64,000 nucleotides of DNA from Vibrio parahaemolyticus (lineage in GTDB: Bacteria; Pseudomonadota; Gammaproteobacteria; Enterobacterales; Vibrionaceae): assembly GCF_900460535.1 (NCBI RefSeq), contig NZ_UHIL01000001.1, positions 2,542,001 to 2,606,000 of the forward strand, in the 5' to 3' direction. The notes below the pieces were generated by a model. The model was given only the letters and a program-made list of their open reading frames with translations, searched no databases and was not told where the DNA came from. Positions 45,578 through 55,579 of this stretch are shown here, one piece after another. Positions within the stretch are counted from its first letter, which is position 1; each line of letters starts with the position of its first letter. The position numbers and the translations under genes are program-made.

Positions 45578-45744
45578 TGTGCTCTGAATCCAAATAACGC
45601 CCCTTCCCTTTCGACGCATCCGATGCTCACTCTCAGACACTCGTTGTAACCACAGCCAAACCAATTGATCGCGATATGAGTGATAAATAGCTCACAGACC
45701 TTACCCATGAACGATGTATACTTTACCGTATCTCAACCACATAT

Positions 45745-47520
45745 ATGGAAAATCTGTTGGCTAGACTCTTATTCGCTCAGTGGTTCCCAGGACTCATTCA
45801 ACTTAAAAACTATCAAAAAGAATGGCTCGTGAATGACTTTAGAGCAGCATTTTCTGTTGTTGCTGTTGCACTACCTGTTGCTATTGCTTATGCACAGCTA
45901 ACTGGCGTTTCTGCTATCGTAGGCCTCTACTCATGCGTGCTGCCGATGCTGGTTTACGCTTTAATGGGCACTTCCCGACAACTCATTGTTGGCCCGGACG
46001 CCGCAACCTGTGCCGTCATCGCCGCCGTCGTTACCCCAATTGCCGCTGGCGACCCAACCAAACACTGGCAGCTCGTCATGACCATGACAGCTATGACAGG
46101 TATTTGGTGTGTACTGGCCAGCCGTTTCAAACTGGGAATTTTTGCTGACTTCCTTTCCCGCCCAATCCTCTTAGGGCTACTCAACGGCGTGGCGTTGACC
46201 ATCATTGTCGGTCAGTTTGCGAAAGTCGTGGGTTTGAAATACGAACAACGCTATCTACTTGAACGATTATGGGAAGCTCCACAACGCTTGGCAGAACTTC
46301 ATTGGCCAACAGTTGCGTTAAGTGTAGCGACTGTGGTGGTCTATTTGGTAACCAAACGCTACCGTCCTACTTGGCCTGCAGCAATGCTTGCCATACTGGT
46401 TACTACAGCATCGGTTTGGCTACTGCACTTACAAGAAATGGACGTGGCCGTAGTCGGCTTAACTCAAGGTGGTTTCCCTCAATTTCAAGCCCCACAATTT
46501 GAGCTTGGCGAAGTGCGTGAGCTCGTCGTGCCAGCGTTAAACTTAGCGATCGTTAGCTTTGTCAGCATGATGCTGACCGCGCGCAGCTTCGCAGCGAAGA
46601 ACGGCTACGACATTGACGCCAATAAAGAGTTTCAGGCATTGGGGTTTGCCAATATTGCTTCTGCCTTCTCGCAAGGCTTTGCCATCAGCGGCGCAGATTC
46701 TCGTACCGCCGTTAACGACGCCAATGGGGGAAAATCGCAATTGGTATCGATTGTGGCTGCCATCACCATTGCTATTATCGCGGTCTTTATTTACGAGCCG
46801 TTACAGTTCATCCCTATTGCGTCACTCGGCGTGGTACTCATCATCGCGTCACTGTCGCTGCTTGACCTCAAAGCCATATGGATACTGAAAACACGTGACA
46901 AAGATGCCTTTTACCTTGCCATCATTACCTTTGTTTCCGTGCTAGTGATTGGGGTTATTCCGGGTATCACACTGGCAGTTCTATTAGGTCTATTTCAGTT
47001 TTTACGCATCGTCATGCGACCAAGTGACCAACTACTGGGTCTGGATGAAAAAGGCACCATTCGCACCATTGATGAAACCGGAAAAGCGTCTCCAATTCCG
47101 GGAATGGTGATTTATCGCTTCAACTCACCGTTGACCTACTTTAATGCGCCGTACTTTAAGCGTCGTTTGCTAGAGCACGCAGAGCAAAACAAAGATGTCA
47201 GCTGTGTCGTAGTCGATGCCGTATCAAGCTTTACTCACCTAGATTTGAGTGTCATGGCAACATTGGCCGACATTCACGAAGTGCTCAAGAAAAGAGGAAT
47301 ACGATTAGTCCTCGCGGGAAGAAAACGCCGCTTGCGTCAATGGTGTGAGTTAACGGGAATAAGCACCAGCGAAGGTGGGATTTTGCTGCGTGCCGATATG
47401 TACCTTGCGATCAAACTCAGTGGTAGCTACCTCAGTGCTGTCGGTGAAGGGATTGTTCCGACCGTGCAAAAAGAACCCGACTTGGAACAACCACCAAAGC
47501 CAATTCCAGAAGTGGCTTAA
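45745..47520 (+). CDS. SulP-family inorganic anion transporter with STAS domain
   Basis: This 591-residue SulP (SLC26-like) carrier has a transmembrane domain with about 12 or more helices in the first 410 residues and a cytoplasmic STAS domain (about 440-550). Signatures are DFRAAFSVVAVALPVAIAYAQLTG and a central ISGADSRTAVNDANGGKSQLVS. The ion cannot be fixed; sulfate, bicarbonate or dicarboxylate are family substrates. The start at 45745 has no visible Shine-Dalgarno site, and a TATACT -10-like hexamer lies only 22 bases upstream. A downstream TTG is an alternative start. Confidence 0.92.
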   Translation: MENLLARLLFAQWFPGLIQLKNYQKEWLVNDFRAAFSVVAVALPVAIAYAQLTGVSAIVGLYSCVLPMLVYALMGTSRQLIVGPDAATCAVIAAVVTPIAAGDPTKHWQLVMTMTAMTGIWCVLASRFKLGIFADFLSRPILLGLLNGVALTIIVGQFAKVVGLKYEQRYLLERLWEAPQRLAELHWPTVALSVATVVVYLVTKRYRPTWPAAMLAILVTTASVWLLHLQEMDVAVVGLTQGGFPQFQAPQFELGEVRELVVPALNLAIVSFVSMMLTARSFAAKNGYDIDANKEFQALGFANIASAFSQGFAISGADSRTAVNDANGGKSQLVSIVAAITIAIIAVFIYEPLQFIPIASLGVVLIIASLSLLDLKAIWILKTRDKDAFYLAIITFVSVLVIGVIPGITLAVLLGLFQFLRIVMRPSDQLLGLDEKGTIRTIDETGKASPIPGMVIYRFNSPLTYFNAPYFKRRLLEHAEQNKDVSCVVVDAVSSFTHLDLSVMATLADIHEVLKKRGIRLVLAGRKRRLRQWCELTGISTSEGGILLRADMYLAIKLSGSYLSAVGEGIVPTVQKEPDLEQPPKPIPEVA

Positions 47521-47537
47521 GCGATAATCTAAGATAA

Positions 47538-47570
47538 ACAAAAAACGGAGCCGATGGGCTCCGTTCTTTC
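47538..47570. terminator. bidirectional terminator between the SulP and TIGR03503 genes
   Basis: The stem AACGGAGCC / GGCTCCGTT has a GATG loop, with an A-run before and a T-rich stretch after. It serves both convergent genes. Confidence 0.9.
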
Positions 47571-47585
47571 TCTAACTCTTCTGCC

Positions 47586-48836
47586 TTATTTCTTTGGCAC
47601 TTCCAATTGCATTTCAGGCATGGCTTGTCGTTTCGCTTTTAACTTGCGCCACACAATCCAAGCCACAATAGCAATCAAAAGCATCACTACGTTGCCGACC
47701 GCAATGATGATCATGCTGCGTTTACGCTCTGCTTCGCGCTCTGCAATGATGCGTTTTTCCATCTCAATACGGCGTTGCTCGGCCAGCTCTGCTTCTTTGG
47801 CGATGCGGGCGGCTTCTAAATCCACTTCATCAACGACACTGAAGGTTTGTTCTTGAATAGGAAACACCAGTGCACGCTGGGTTGCGAAATCCGTTGCAAA
47901 GATTTCTCCGCGCCATGAGTACTTGCCTAGTTCAGGATCGTTATCCAAGTTCAAGGTGGTTTTCATACCATCCTGTGACACTTGCCCTTGGCTGTAGGTA
48001 ATGAAGCCATCAGGTGCATTTTGCTCGACGTTTACCGCGATAGAGCCGGGAGCAATCATACCTTGCTCACCACTAACCACCAGCTGATGTGGTTTCTCTG
48101 GGCTACGAGATTGAATAAACGTACGTGACACTGGATTTGGGTACACCAAAATCACCTGTTCTTGCGCACGCAAAAATACGCCGTTTCCAGAGGTGATTCG
48201 TGCGCGGTACTTGCCCGGTTCCACTTCGATAGGTAATTGAACGGTGAATACACCATCGCCCGCTTGTTCATCCAGACCGCGACCATCATCAGAAAATTCG
48301 CCAATGATCATCGGCACTGGACGTGCTTCTTTTATCAGTTCGTCTTCATTTTCGACAAACTTAGTAAAGGTGACTCGCAAGTTGACGCGGTCGAGAAAGT
48401 CTCGCAGGACAAGTGGCTTATCGTCTGAAGTTAAACGCGCGGTGAACTTGAGCGCTTCTCCGTTATAGAGACGGTTAGGGAATACGTCGGTGCTGAGCTT
48501 GAGATGTGAAATTAAGCGGATGTTGTTTTTTGGGGTTACTTTCCCCACAGCTTGCCAAGGGCCAGGCATTGGGTTGTCGACTGAAATGATGTCGAGCGAT
48601 GGTTCTTGATACCAACGAACGTTGTCGTAAGAGCCCCACGCGTAATATTTTTTACCATCTGGACGAACTAACACAACAGGTTGAGAACTTTGTTCACGAT
48701 AAACCAGAAAAGTAATCTGTTCGATGGTCGGGTCGACACGAAAACGGTTATCCAACAAAGACATGGCGGACTCGCTCGCGGCAAATGCGAAACAACTCCA
48801 GATCGCTAAAATAGCGACCGACAAAGCCCTCAACAT
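47586..48836 (-). CDS. TIGR03503-type envelope protein
   Basis: This 416-residue protein has an N-terminal signal (MLRALSVAILAIWSCFAFAASE), a long domain with beta-rich, Ig-like stretches (ITFLVYREQSSQPVVLVRPDGKKYYAWG), a helical charged linker with heptad repeats (about residues 345-380, EAELAEQRRIEMEKRIIAERE), and one C-terminal transmembrane helix. It matches the TIGR03503 family, whose function is unknown. The topology suggests a large periplasmic domain anchored in the inner membrane. The start is 8 bases after the dnaQ stop, so the two genes are likely co-transcribed. Confidence 0.85.
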   Translation of the reverse strand: MLRALSVAILAIWSCFAFAASESAMSLLDNRFRVDPTIEQITFLVYREQSSQPVVLVRPDGKKYYAWGSYDNVRWYQEPSLDIISVDNPMPGPWQAVGKVTPKNNIRLISHLKLSTDVFPNRLYNGEALKFTARLTSDDKPLVLRDFLDRVNLRVTFTKFVENEDELIKEARPVPMIIGEFSDDGRGLDEQAGDGVFTVQLPIEVEPGKYRARITSGNGVFLRAQEQVILVYPNPVSRTFIQSRSPEKPHQLVVSGEQGMIAPGSIAVNVEQNAPDGFITYSQGQVSQDGMKTTLNLDNDPELGKYSWRGEIFATDFATQRALVFPIQEQTFSVVDEVDLEAARIAKEAELAEQRRIEMEKRIIAEREAERKRSMIIIAVGNVVMLLIAIVAWIVWRKLKAKRQAMPEMQLEVPKK

Positions 48837-48844
48837 AGCTTCTC

Positions 48845-49567
48845 CTATTGGTGCCAAATACAGTCGTTTACCAGTTCTAATCTTTTCTGGTGCGCTTCTA
48901 ATTCATCGGCAGTTGCACGCAAAACCTTTAGTGCTTTTCTTCCTTCAATACGGCGAATGGTTTCAACCCCGCCTTCTTGTTTGTTGGCGTTAAATTCTAG
49001 ACTCGTTTGCCCACCAGTCATCAGTAGGTAAACGTCGGCTAGAATCTCCGCATCGAGCAATGCCCCGTGGAGTGTACGGTGCGAGTTATCAATGCCGTAA
49101 CGTTCACATAATACGTCGAGGTTGTTGCGCTTGCCCGGGAAGATTTTCTTCGCCATGGCAAGCGTATCCGTCACCTTGCAGTAATCGTCGGTTTTACCAA
49201 TTGTTGGATCGAGTTTTTCAAACTCATAATCCATGAAGCCAGTATCGAAGGGCGCGTTATGCGCAACCAGTTCTGCGCCTTTGATAAAATCAAGAAACTC
49301 TTGGTGGATACTCGCGTATTCCGGTTTATCTACCAAGAATTCATCGGTAATACCGTGTACTTGTATCGCCTCAGGTTGAATTTCACGATCGGGCTTAATG
49401 TACACATGGAAATGACGACCAGTCAGCTTACGGTTGATGATCTCCACGGCACCGATTTCGATGATGCGGTGCCCTAAGTAGTGCGGACCACCTTCTTGGT
49501 TCATACCTGTGGTTTCGGTATCGAGAACGACAATGCGATTATGTTCAGAATTGCTGCTGGTATTCAT
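48845..49567 (-). CDS. dnaQ: DNA polymerase III epsilon subunit DnaQ
   Basis: DnaQ is the 3'-5' proofreading exonuclease of the replicative polymerase. The DEDDh motifs are VVLDTETTG (Exo I), [13 protein letters not shown] (Exo II) and [13 protein letters not shown] (Exo III). A clamp-binding motif QTSLEF follows the nuclease domain, as QTSMAF does in E. coli. The C-terminal part binds the alpha subunit. Length 240 is normal. It is divergent from rnhA with a 58-base gap, as in E. coli. Confidence 0.98.
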   Translation of the reverse strand: MNTSSNSEHNRIVVLDTETTGMNQEGGPHYLGHRIIEIGAVEIINRKLTGRHFHVYIKPDREIQPEAIQVHGITDEFLVDKPEYASIHQEFLDFIKGAELVAHNAPFDTGFMDYEFEKLDPTIGKTDDYCKVTDTLAMAKKIFPGKRNNLDVLCERYGIDNSHRTLHGALLDAEILADVYLLMTGGQTSLEFNANKQEGGVETIRRIEGRKALKVLRATADELEAHQKRLELVNDCIWHQ

Positions 49568-49625
49568 AAGGTTATGTATGTCAGACTATGCTTTATTAAA
49601 TGTTTCGGCTAATAGTACCAAAAAT

Positions 49626-50090
49626 ATGACCAAACACGTTGAGATTTTCACAGACGGATCTTGTTTAGGAAATCCAGGCCCTGGTGGCTACGGCATCGTC
49701 TTACGCTACAAAGACGTAGAAAAGACGCTCTCCAAAGGCTACACCCTCACCACCAACAATCGCATGGAAATGTTAGCCGCAGTTGTCGCCCTGCAAACAC
49801 TGAAAGAGCCGTGCCGTGTCACGCTGACGACCGATAGTCAGTACGTGCGCCAAGGGATCACGCAGTGGATTCACAACTGGAAAAAACGCGGCTGGAAAAC
49901 CGCAGATAAAAAGCCCGTGAAGAACGCCGATTTATGGCAAGCACTGGATAAAGAAACGGCACGCCACCAAGTGGATTGGCATTGGGTTAAAGGCCATGCT
50001 GGACACAGAGAAAACGAAATCTGTGATGAACTCGCCCGCACAGCAGCAGAAAACCCAACAGAAGAAGATACAGGCTACCAGCCATCTTAA
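49626..50090 (+). CDS. rnhA: ribonuclease HI RnhA
   Basis: RnhA cuts the RNA strand of RNA-DNA hybrids. The active-site residues are visible: Asp in [14 protein letters not shown], Glu in [10 protein letters not shown], Asp in TTDSQYV, and the last Asp in NEICDELA. The start at 49626 (MTKHVEIF) gives 154 residues (E. coli 155). The frame runs open for 39 more codons upstream, but that would overlap dnaQ and lacks family similarity. It is convergent with the methyltransferase gene, with 4 bases between the stops. Confidence 0.98.
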   Translation: MTKHVEIFTDGSCLGNPGPGGYGIVLRYKDVEKTLSKGYTLTTNNRMEMLAAVVALQTLKEPCRVTLTTDSQYVRQGITQWIHNWKKRGWKTADKKPVKNADLWQALDKETARHQVDWHWVKGHAGHRENEICDELARTAAENPTEEDTGYQPS

Positions 50091-50094
50091 TACG

Positions 50095-50850
50095 CTAGTA
50101 GCGCTGGCTCGACACTCTCTTCACACCAAATCCCTCTCGGTTCATCACGCCAAGCGGCGTCAGTTTTTTCTTTAGACGCCAATGTGGTTTGATTGGCTTG
50201 AGAGGGTACGTTCGTTTACGAGCGACGATATAGTACAAGCTCCCCGCCGGAGAAGCCCAATCCCCCAAGCTGTTTTCTAACCACGTCCACATGGTGCGAT
50301 AACGTGTCATAGGAAACAGCGCATAACGATCACAATGAATTACTTGGTAATTGAGTAACCCCAACCAATCATTGATTCGGCTCGAAGTAAACATTCGTCC
50401 ACTCCACGGCAAGTTATTTTTACGCCATGGGAATAAACTCGCTAAACCAGTAAAGCTAATTGGGTTAAAACCCGTAATGATCAAGCAGCCATCATCCATC
50501 ATCACTCTGTCTACTTCTCGCAGCAGACGATGTGGATCACTTGCATAATCAAGCTGATGGGCAAGTATCACGACATCAAAGCTTTTTTCCAAAAAGGGCA
50601 ATTCGTAACCATCTGCGATAACATTGTGCAACGGGTTCTGGATATCTACGTTGACTTGGTGTTGAATGTTACAATTACAGCTGGTTAGCTCACAGCTCAA
50701 CCCGCCCAGTTTGAGCATATGGTAGCCGAACAGTTTCGGACACCATTCATCAAGTCGGGTCTGGATTGACTCAAGCACCCAAGGCCCATTGTTCATCGCT
50801 GACCAAGTCGATGGGTGCGGTAAAGTTTTGTTGCTGAGTGCTGGTTTCAT
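50095..50850 (-). CDS. SAM-dependent methyltransferase, YafS-like
   Basis: This 251-residue protein resembles the YafS class of class I methyltransferases. The Rossmann motifs are weak at motif I, but ADGYELPFLEKSFDVVILAHQLDYASDPHRLLREVDRVMMDDGCLIITGFNP is a clear motif II to III region. Its place next to gloB and opposite rnhA is that of E. coli yafS. The substrate is unknown. It is divergent from gloB with 38 bases between the starts. Confidence 0.85.
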   Translation of the reverse strand: MKPALSNKTLPHPSTWSAMNNGPWVLESIQTRLDEWCPKLFGYHMLKLGGLSCELTSCNCNIQHQVNVDIQNPLHNVIADGYELPFLEKSFDVVILAHQLDYASDPHRLLREVDRVMMDDGCLIITGFNPISFTGLASLFPWRKNNLPWSGRMFTSSRINDWLGLLNYQVIHCDRYALFPMTRYRTMWTWLENSLGDWASPAGSLYYIVARKRTYPLKPIKPHWRLKKKLTPLGVMNREGFGVKRVSSQRY

Positions 50851-50888
50851 TAACCACCTGACTTAAAAAGGGTGACGGAGAACGAATC

Positions 50889-51647
50889 GTGTTAGAGATC
50901 AAAAGCATACCCGCATTTAATGATAATTACATCTGGCTGATACAAAATAGCGACAAGCGTTGCGCCGTGGTCGATCCAGGCGATGCACAGCCAGTATTAG
51001 ATTATTTGCAGGCTAACGAATTAACTTTAGAAGCGATCTTAGTTACACACCACCACAACGATCACATTGGCGGTGTTCCAGATTTAGTTCGTGCATTTCC
51101 TCACGTCACCGTTGTCGGCCCGAAAGCGGAGCCAATTCCGACCTTAACAACTCCTATGGAAGAAGGCGATAAGCTTGAGCTGTTCGGCGAAATCTTCTTG
51201 GTGCTCGGTTTGCCGGGGCACACGCTCGGTCATATAGGGTATGTAGGCGATAGCAAGCTATTCTGTGGTGACGTGCTATTTTCTGCTGGTTGCGGTCGTA
51301 TTTTCGAAGGCACACCAGAGCAGATGTTTGAGTCTCTGAGCAAAATTGCAGCGCTTCCAGAAGAAACACAGGTGTTCTGCGCGCATGAATATACAGCGAG
51401 TAACGTTGCCTTTGCGCTGGCTGTGGAACCTGATAACGAGCAACTACGTCAATACCGAGACGATGTGAACCGCCTTCGTGCACTAAACATTCCTACCCTT
51501 CCAACAACGCTGCGAAAAGAAAAGTGGATTAATCCATTCTTGCGTACCACCAATCCAGACGTTGTTAAGTCTGTCACGAACCGCATTAAAAATAGCGATC
51601 CATGCTCGGTTTTTACTGCTTTGCGTGAGTGGAAGAACGAATTTTAA
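50889..51647 (+). CDS. gloB: hydroxyacylglutathione hydrolase GloB (glyoxalase II)
   Basis: GloB hydrolyses S-lactoylglutathione to lactate and glutathione in methylglyoxal detoxification. The binuclear metal motif [10 protein letters not shown] is present, with the further ligands [22 protein letters not shown] and FCAHEYT. Length 252 is normal (E. coli 251). The start is GTG at 50889 with GGAG upstream. The gene order gloB-mltD, beside a yafS-like gene, matches E. coli. Confidence 0.97.
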   Translation: MLEIKSIPAFNDNYIWLIQNSDKRCAVVDPGDAQPVLDYLQANELTLEAILVTHHHNDHIGGVPDLVRAFPHVTVVGPKAEPIPTLTTPMEEGDKLELFGEIFLVLGLPGHTLGHIGYVGDSKLFCGDVLFSAGCGRIFEGTPEQMFESLSKIAALPEETQVFCAHEYTASNVAFALAVEPDNEQLRQYRDDVNRLRALNIPTLPTTLRKEKWINPFLRTTNPDVVKSVTNRIKNSDPCSVFTALREWKNEF

Positions 51648-51672
51648 CCATTTTCTGCTTGTAAGTTTGCAA

Positions 51673-51738
51673 GACCCCAGTATTATCAGGGGCTGATTTT
51701 TTGGGAAGCGCCACTGGCGCTTCTCTTACGTTTGGGGT
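51673..51738 (+). other. structured element downstream of gloB
   Basis: A perfect hairpin GAAGCGCC / GGCGCTTC (51705-51712, 51716-51723) is enclosed by a CCCC/GGGG pairing upstream (51675-51692) with a U-run. A longer-range GACCCC (51673) to GGGGTC (51733-51738) pairing is also possible. It probably ends gloB transcription. The multi-stem form is unusual for a simple terminator. Confidence 0.5.
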
Positions 51739-51905
51739 CGATATAAATCAACTTGAATGTCGCTCCCATGCATAATTTTAGAAGCTCTCCGCCTCTATTG
51801 AATATTAGTTAGTGTTAAAAGATGTCTATTATCTCACGACTGCCACGCAACTTAGGCTGCGCGACAGGCAGGAGAAGATAAAAAGGCCCTAAATAGGCTG
51901 AACCC

Positions 51906-53492
51906 ATGCGTTTGAAGTATAGCTGGGCGTTGGTGTTGTTATTATCTGGCTGTCAATTGACTCAGCCAAATTCGTCCACCACTCCAACTCCAGAAACCAA
52001 CAAGTCAGAGCAAACTGCTAAGCAGAATGCCACTAAGACTAAATCTAAAAACAAACAATCTTTGGCGAAAGATTCTGCCAAGGATACGCCAAAAGTTCTC
52101 TCCCCTCAGGAACAAGAAGATGTGTGGCAACGTATTGCTATGCAGCTTGAAATGGACATCCCAAACAACAAGAAAGTGGATTATTACCGTACGTGGTATT
52201 TGAAACACCCAAACCACCTGTACACGGTATCTAAACGTGCAGCGCCATTTCTTTACATGATCACGCAACGTATCGAAGAACGTGGTTTGCCAATGGAGCT
52301 TGCTCTTCTACCGGTTGTGGAAAGCTCATTTGACGCTTTCGCCTACTCGCACGGTAGCGCAGCAGGTTTGTGGCAGTTTGTGCCAGGCACCGGGAAAATG
52401 ATGGGGCTTGAACAAAACTACTGGTATGACGGGCGTCGTGATGTCGCTGCCTCTACCGATGCTGCATTGGATTATCTTGTTCAATTAAATGAACGTTTTG
52501 ATGGAAACTGGGAACACGCAATCGCAGCCTACAATAGTGGCGGCGGTCGTGTATCTAGTGCTATCCGTAAGAACAAAAAATTGGGTAAACCTGTCGACTT
52601 TTTCTCTTTAGATCTGCCAAAAGAGACCAGTAGCTACGTGCCAAAACTTCTCGCTCTTGCGGACATGGTGGCAAACCAAGAAAAGTACGGTATCGACATT
52701 CCATCTATCCCAAACAAACCAGTGCTGACGTTGGTCGATCCGAAAGAACAACTGGATCTCGCTATCGCTGCTGATTACGCGGGCATCGGGGTAAAAGAGC
52801 TGCAAAGCTACAACCCTGCCTACAACCAATGGTCCACCGCACCAGAAGGGCCTCATCAGCTTCTTATTCCTGTGGAGAAGAAGGATGCGTTCTTAACTCA
52901 AGTTGAGAGCAATCGCGGTAAAGGCATGAAAGTCGCGCGTTACAAAGTCAAATCTGGCGACTCGTTGAGTATGTTGGCGAAGAAATACGGTACGACCTCA
53001 AAAGTGATTCGTCGTGCTAACGGCCTGTCGAACAACAACATTCGCATTGGTCAGTACTTACTTATTCCGACGTCAACCAAAGACGATTCAAAGTACGCAC
53101 TTACAGCGCAAAACCGTTTGAACAAAACGCAATCGCAAGCTCGTGGCCAACTGAAACTGTCACACGTTGTGCAATCGGGTGAAAGTTTGTGGTCTATCGC
53201 TCGTGACAACAAGGTTTCACACAAATCGCTAGCAAAATGGAACGGCATGGGACCAAAAGATACCCTGCGCGTCGGTCAAAAGCTGGTGATTTGGAAAAAA
53301 TCAGACCAAGGCGCCGTGATTCGTACCGTGTTCTACAACGTTCGCTCTGGCGACACCATCAGTGGCATCGCAAGCAAATTCAAGGTGAAGAGCAACGACA
53401 TCGTAAAATGGAACTCGCTGCATAAGCAGAAGTACCTAAAACCGGGTCAAAAACTTAAGCTGTACGTAGATGTAACTAAGGTAAGTGTATGA
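51906..53492 (+). CDS. mltD: membrane-bound lytic murein transglycosylase D (MltD)
   Basis: MltD cleaves the glycan backbone of peptidoglycan. It is a lipoprotein with LLSGC lipobox (Cys16) and a Ser/Thr/Lys-rich linker. The SLT domain (about residues 110-260) has the catalytic Glu139 in LLPVVESSFD, and SAAGLWQFVPGTGK. Three C-terminal LysM repeats lie near 345-392, 418-463 and 475-522 (each with the SGDSL/SGESL/SGDTI start). Length 528 is above E. coli (452) because of the extra LysM. The YIP1-family gene overlaps its end by 4 bases. Confidence 0.96.
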   Translation: MRLKYSWALVLLLSGCQLTQPNSSTTPTPETNKSEQTAKQNATKTKSKNKQSLAKDSAKDTPKVLSPQEQEDVWQRIAMQLEMDIPNNKKVDYYRTWYLKHPNHLYTVSKRAAPFLYMITQRIEERGLPMELALLPVVESSFDAFAYSHGSAAGLWQFVPGTGKMMGLEQNYWYDGRRDVAASTDAALDYLVQLNERFDGNWEHAIAAYNSGGGRVSSAIRKNKKLGKPVDFFSLDLPKETSSYVPKLLALADMVANQEKYGIDIPSIPNKPVLTLVDPKEQLDLAIAADYAGIGVKELQSYNPAYNQWSTAPEGPHQLLIPVEKKDAFLTQVESNRGKGMKVARYKVKSGDSLSMLAKKYGTTSKVIRRANGLSNNNIRIGQYLLIPTSTKDDSKYALTAQNRLNKTQSQARGQLKLSHVVQSGESLWSIARDNKVSHKSLAKWNGMGPKDTLRVGQKLVIWKKSDQGAVIRTVFYNVRSGDTISGIASKFKVKSNDIVKWNSLHKQKYLKPGQKLKLYVDVTKVSV

Positions 53493-54175
53493 ACCCGTCA
53501 AGTAACCCACTCGTAATGTTGTTAGATATATTCCGTTCTCCAACCTCTTGTTTTCTTGCGCTTTATCAGCGTGGTGGTTGGGGATGGCAACCTTTCATCT
53601 TTTTGATGCTAAGCCCATTCCTATTTTGGGGCGCGTACTTTTCGAACGTTGATTTTACGTGGTTAAGTGACCAACTCACTGTACAGTTCCAACAAATCGA
53701 CCCACAGCAGATTGAGCTATTGGAACCAAACACGTTGATGGCAAGTGCGATCATTAATGACGTGTTCAATCGCTTTGCGACGCTTTTGTTGCTTGCGTTT
53801 TGGTTCTTCCTTGCGACTAAAGCAAGTAAACAACAATACGGTTATTGGAAATGGTTTGCGGCATCGTGCGCCATTTTGTTTCCAGCGGTATTGGGCGACA
53901 TTGCAAGCTACGCAAGCTTACTATTGAAACATGGTCAGGTAATGACCTATGCGGCGGATCTCAACAGTCTCAATGGCTTACTGAAGTTGCCACTCACCAA
54001 TGAATGGTCTCACTTTGCTAGCTCACTGCCACTTCTGTTGCCTTGGTACATTGTTCTAGGTTACGGCGTGGTATTAACGTGGACTGAATTTGAACACGGA
54101 CAGGCTCTGGTGATTTCGAGCCTGCCTTGGATCGCGTTTTACGTGATTTGGGCGTTGTACATCGTTATCGCTTAA
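53489..54175 (+). CDS. YIP1-family membrane protein
   Basis: This 228-residue protein has about five hydrophobic segments (FIFLMLSPFLFWGAYF, TLLLLAFWFFLATKA, WFAASCAILFPAVLGDIASYA, LPLLLPWYIVLGYGVVL, and SLPWIAFYVIWALYIVIA). The spacing is that of YIP1-like bacterial membrane proteins. Its ATG overlaps the mltD stop (ATGA type), so it is translationally coupled and may act with the transglycosylase. The function is unknown. Confidence 0.85.
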   Translation: MNPSSNPLVMLLDIFRSPTSCFLALYQRGGWGWQPFIFLMLSPFLFWGAYFSNVDFTWLSDQLTVQFQQIDPQQIELLEPNTLMASAIINDVFNRFATLLLLAFWFFLATKASKQQYGYWKWFAASCAILFPAVLGDIASYASLLLKHGQVMTYAADLNSLNGLLKLPLTNEWSHFASSLPLLLPWYIVLGYGVVLTWTEFEHGQALVISSLPWIAFYVIWALYIVIA

Positions 54176-54186
54176 GCTGACTAACG

Positions 54187-55032
54187 CTAATCGTTAAGCG
54201 TAAACGACACCAGTAATGGATTATGATCGGAAGCGTCGCTCTGCGGCGCTTTCGCATTTTTCAGCGTTAATCCGCGGTAGAACACATGGTCTAGCGGCAA
54301 GCCCGTAATAAACTGCGTACGATGATCTGGCGAGAATTGTACTTCTCTCAAATTTGCTTCCCTCAGGGCCTGCTTCATGGCCGTAATCCGATATTCGCTC
54401 CAACTATTAAAATCACCAGCAAATACGATTGGCCCGCTGTGTTGTTTAAGTAGCGTCTCAAGCGCAGAAAGTTGCGAAGTATATTCTTCCGTTCCAACGG
54501 TAAAGTTGATCGCATGCACATTGATAACGGCCAAGCTCTCACCATTACTTAAACGATACTGGCTGTACAACGCCGATTTTGGCAAACGCAACCACGGTTC
54601 TTTTGATGTGTACGCGCATGCTTTAACTGGCTGCTTTTGAGCAATACTAATCACGCCAGCTCCGCTGCCTAACGCTTTAAACGCGCTGACTTGGTTGCTG
54701 ACCCAGCTGCCATCTACCAACCATTGTTTAAAACTGTCTGTCATGCTGGCTTCTTGCAGCAATAACAATTGCTTATCTGCCGAGAACAACTCCAGCTCAG
54801 ATTGCCAGTTAGCGCGATTTTGCTTGTAGATGTTCCAAACTAAAAGGTTGAGTTCACCGTTATCGTCCAGAGCTTTTGCTCCGCTAAACTCTATACATCG
54901 AATATCTTCGGTAATTTCAGAACCAGTTTGTGTGATGATCTGTGGGTGTTCTGGCACGGTAAAGATGACTTGAAAACTCACTACCGCAGCCATGATTAGA
55001 AAGGCTAAAGAGAGAACAAAACGCTTAAACAT
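54187..55032 (-). CDS. endonuclease/exonuclease/phosphatase family protein, YafD-like
   Basis: The EEP-fold protein has an N-terminal signal-like hydrophobic segment (about residues 5-26, FVLSLAFLIMAAVVSFQVIF) and then the catalytic blocks NLLVWNIYKQNRANW, LLLQEASM (metal Glu), AGDFNSWSEYR and SDHNPLLVSF. Length 281 is close to E. coli YafD (266). The signal segment suggests a membrane or periplasmic site. The substrate (nucleic acid, phosphoester or sphingolipid) cannot be told from sequence. It is convergent with the YIP1 gene. Confidence 0.88.
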   Translation of the reverse strand: MFKRFVLSLAFLIMAAVVSFQVIFTVPEHPQIITQTGSEITEDIRCIEFSGAKALDDNGELNLLVWNIYKQNRANWQSELELFSADKQLLLLQEASMTDSFKQWLVDGSWVSNQVSAFKALGSGAGVISIAQKQPVKACAYTSKEPWLRLPKSALYSQYRLSNGESLAVINVHAINFTVGTEEYTSQLSALETLLKQHSGPIVFAGDFNSWSEYRITAMKQALREANLREVQFSPDHRTQFITGLPLDHVFYRGLTLKNAKAPQSDASDHNPLLVSFTLND

Positions 55033-55057
55033 GAGAGCGTACCTGAATGCATGAAAT

Positions 55058-55086
55058 AAAAAAGGAGCCTTATTGGGCTCCCTTTT
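55058..55086 (-). terminator. intrinsic terminator after glnB
   Basis: The stem GGAGCC / GGCTCC, extended by A/T pairs, has a 6-base loop and a U-run on the minus strand. It lies 33 bases after the glnB stop and before the YafD-like gene. Confidence 0.85.
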
Positions 55087-55118
55087 AGCTTAATCAAAAA
55101 TGCAATTGTAGTGAAATC

Positions 55119-55490
<372 letters not shown>

Positions 55491-55579
55491 TTATCGTTTA
55501 GCGTCTCATAACATTCAATGTTTGTCTCTGCTTCATCGGCTAAAATCCTGAGCTCAATAAGGTTTATTAACTCGAGATA

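Noticed and set aside
49509..49625. Upstream extension of rnhA overlapping dnaQ
   Set aside because: The ATG at 49626 gives the conserved start and usual length; the extension overlaps the divergent dnaQ start.
54168..54201. Inverted repeat at the stops of the YIP1 and YafD-like genes as a terminator
   Set aside because: The CGCTTAA/TTAAGCG arms are short and far apart with no U-run, so a terminator call is not supported.
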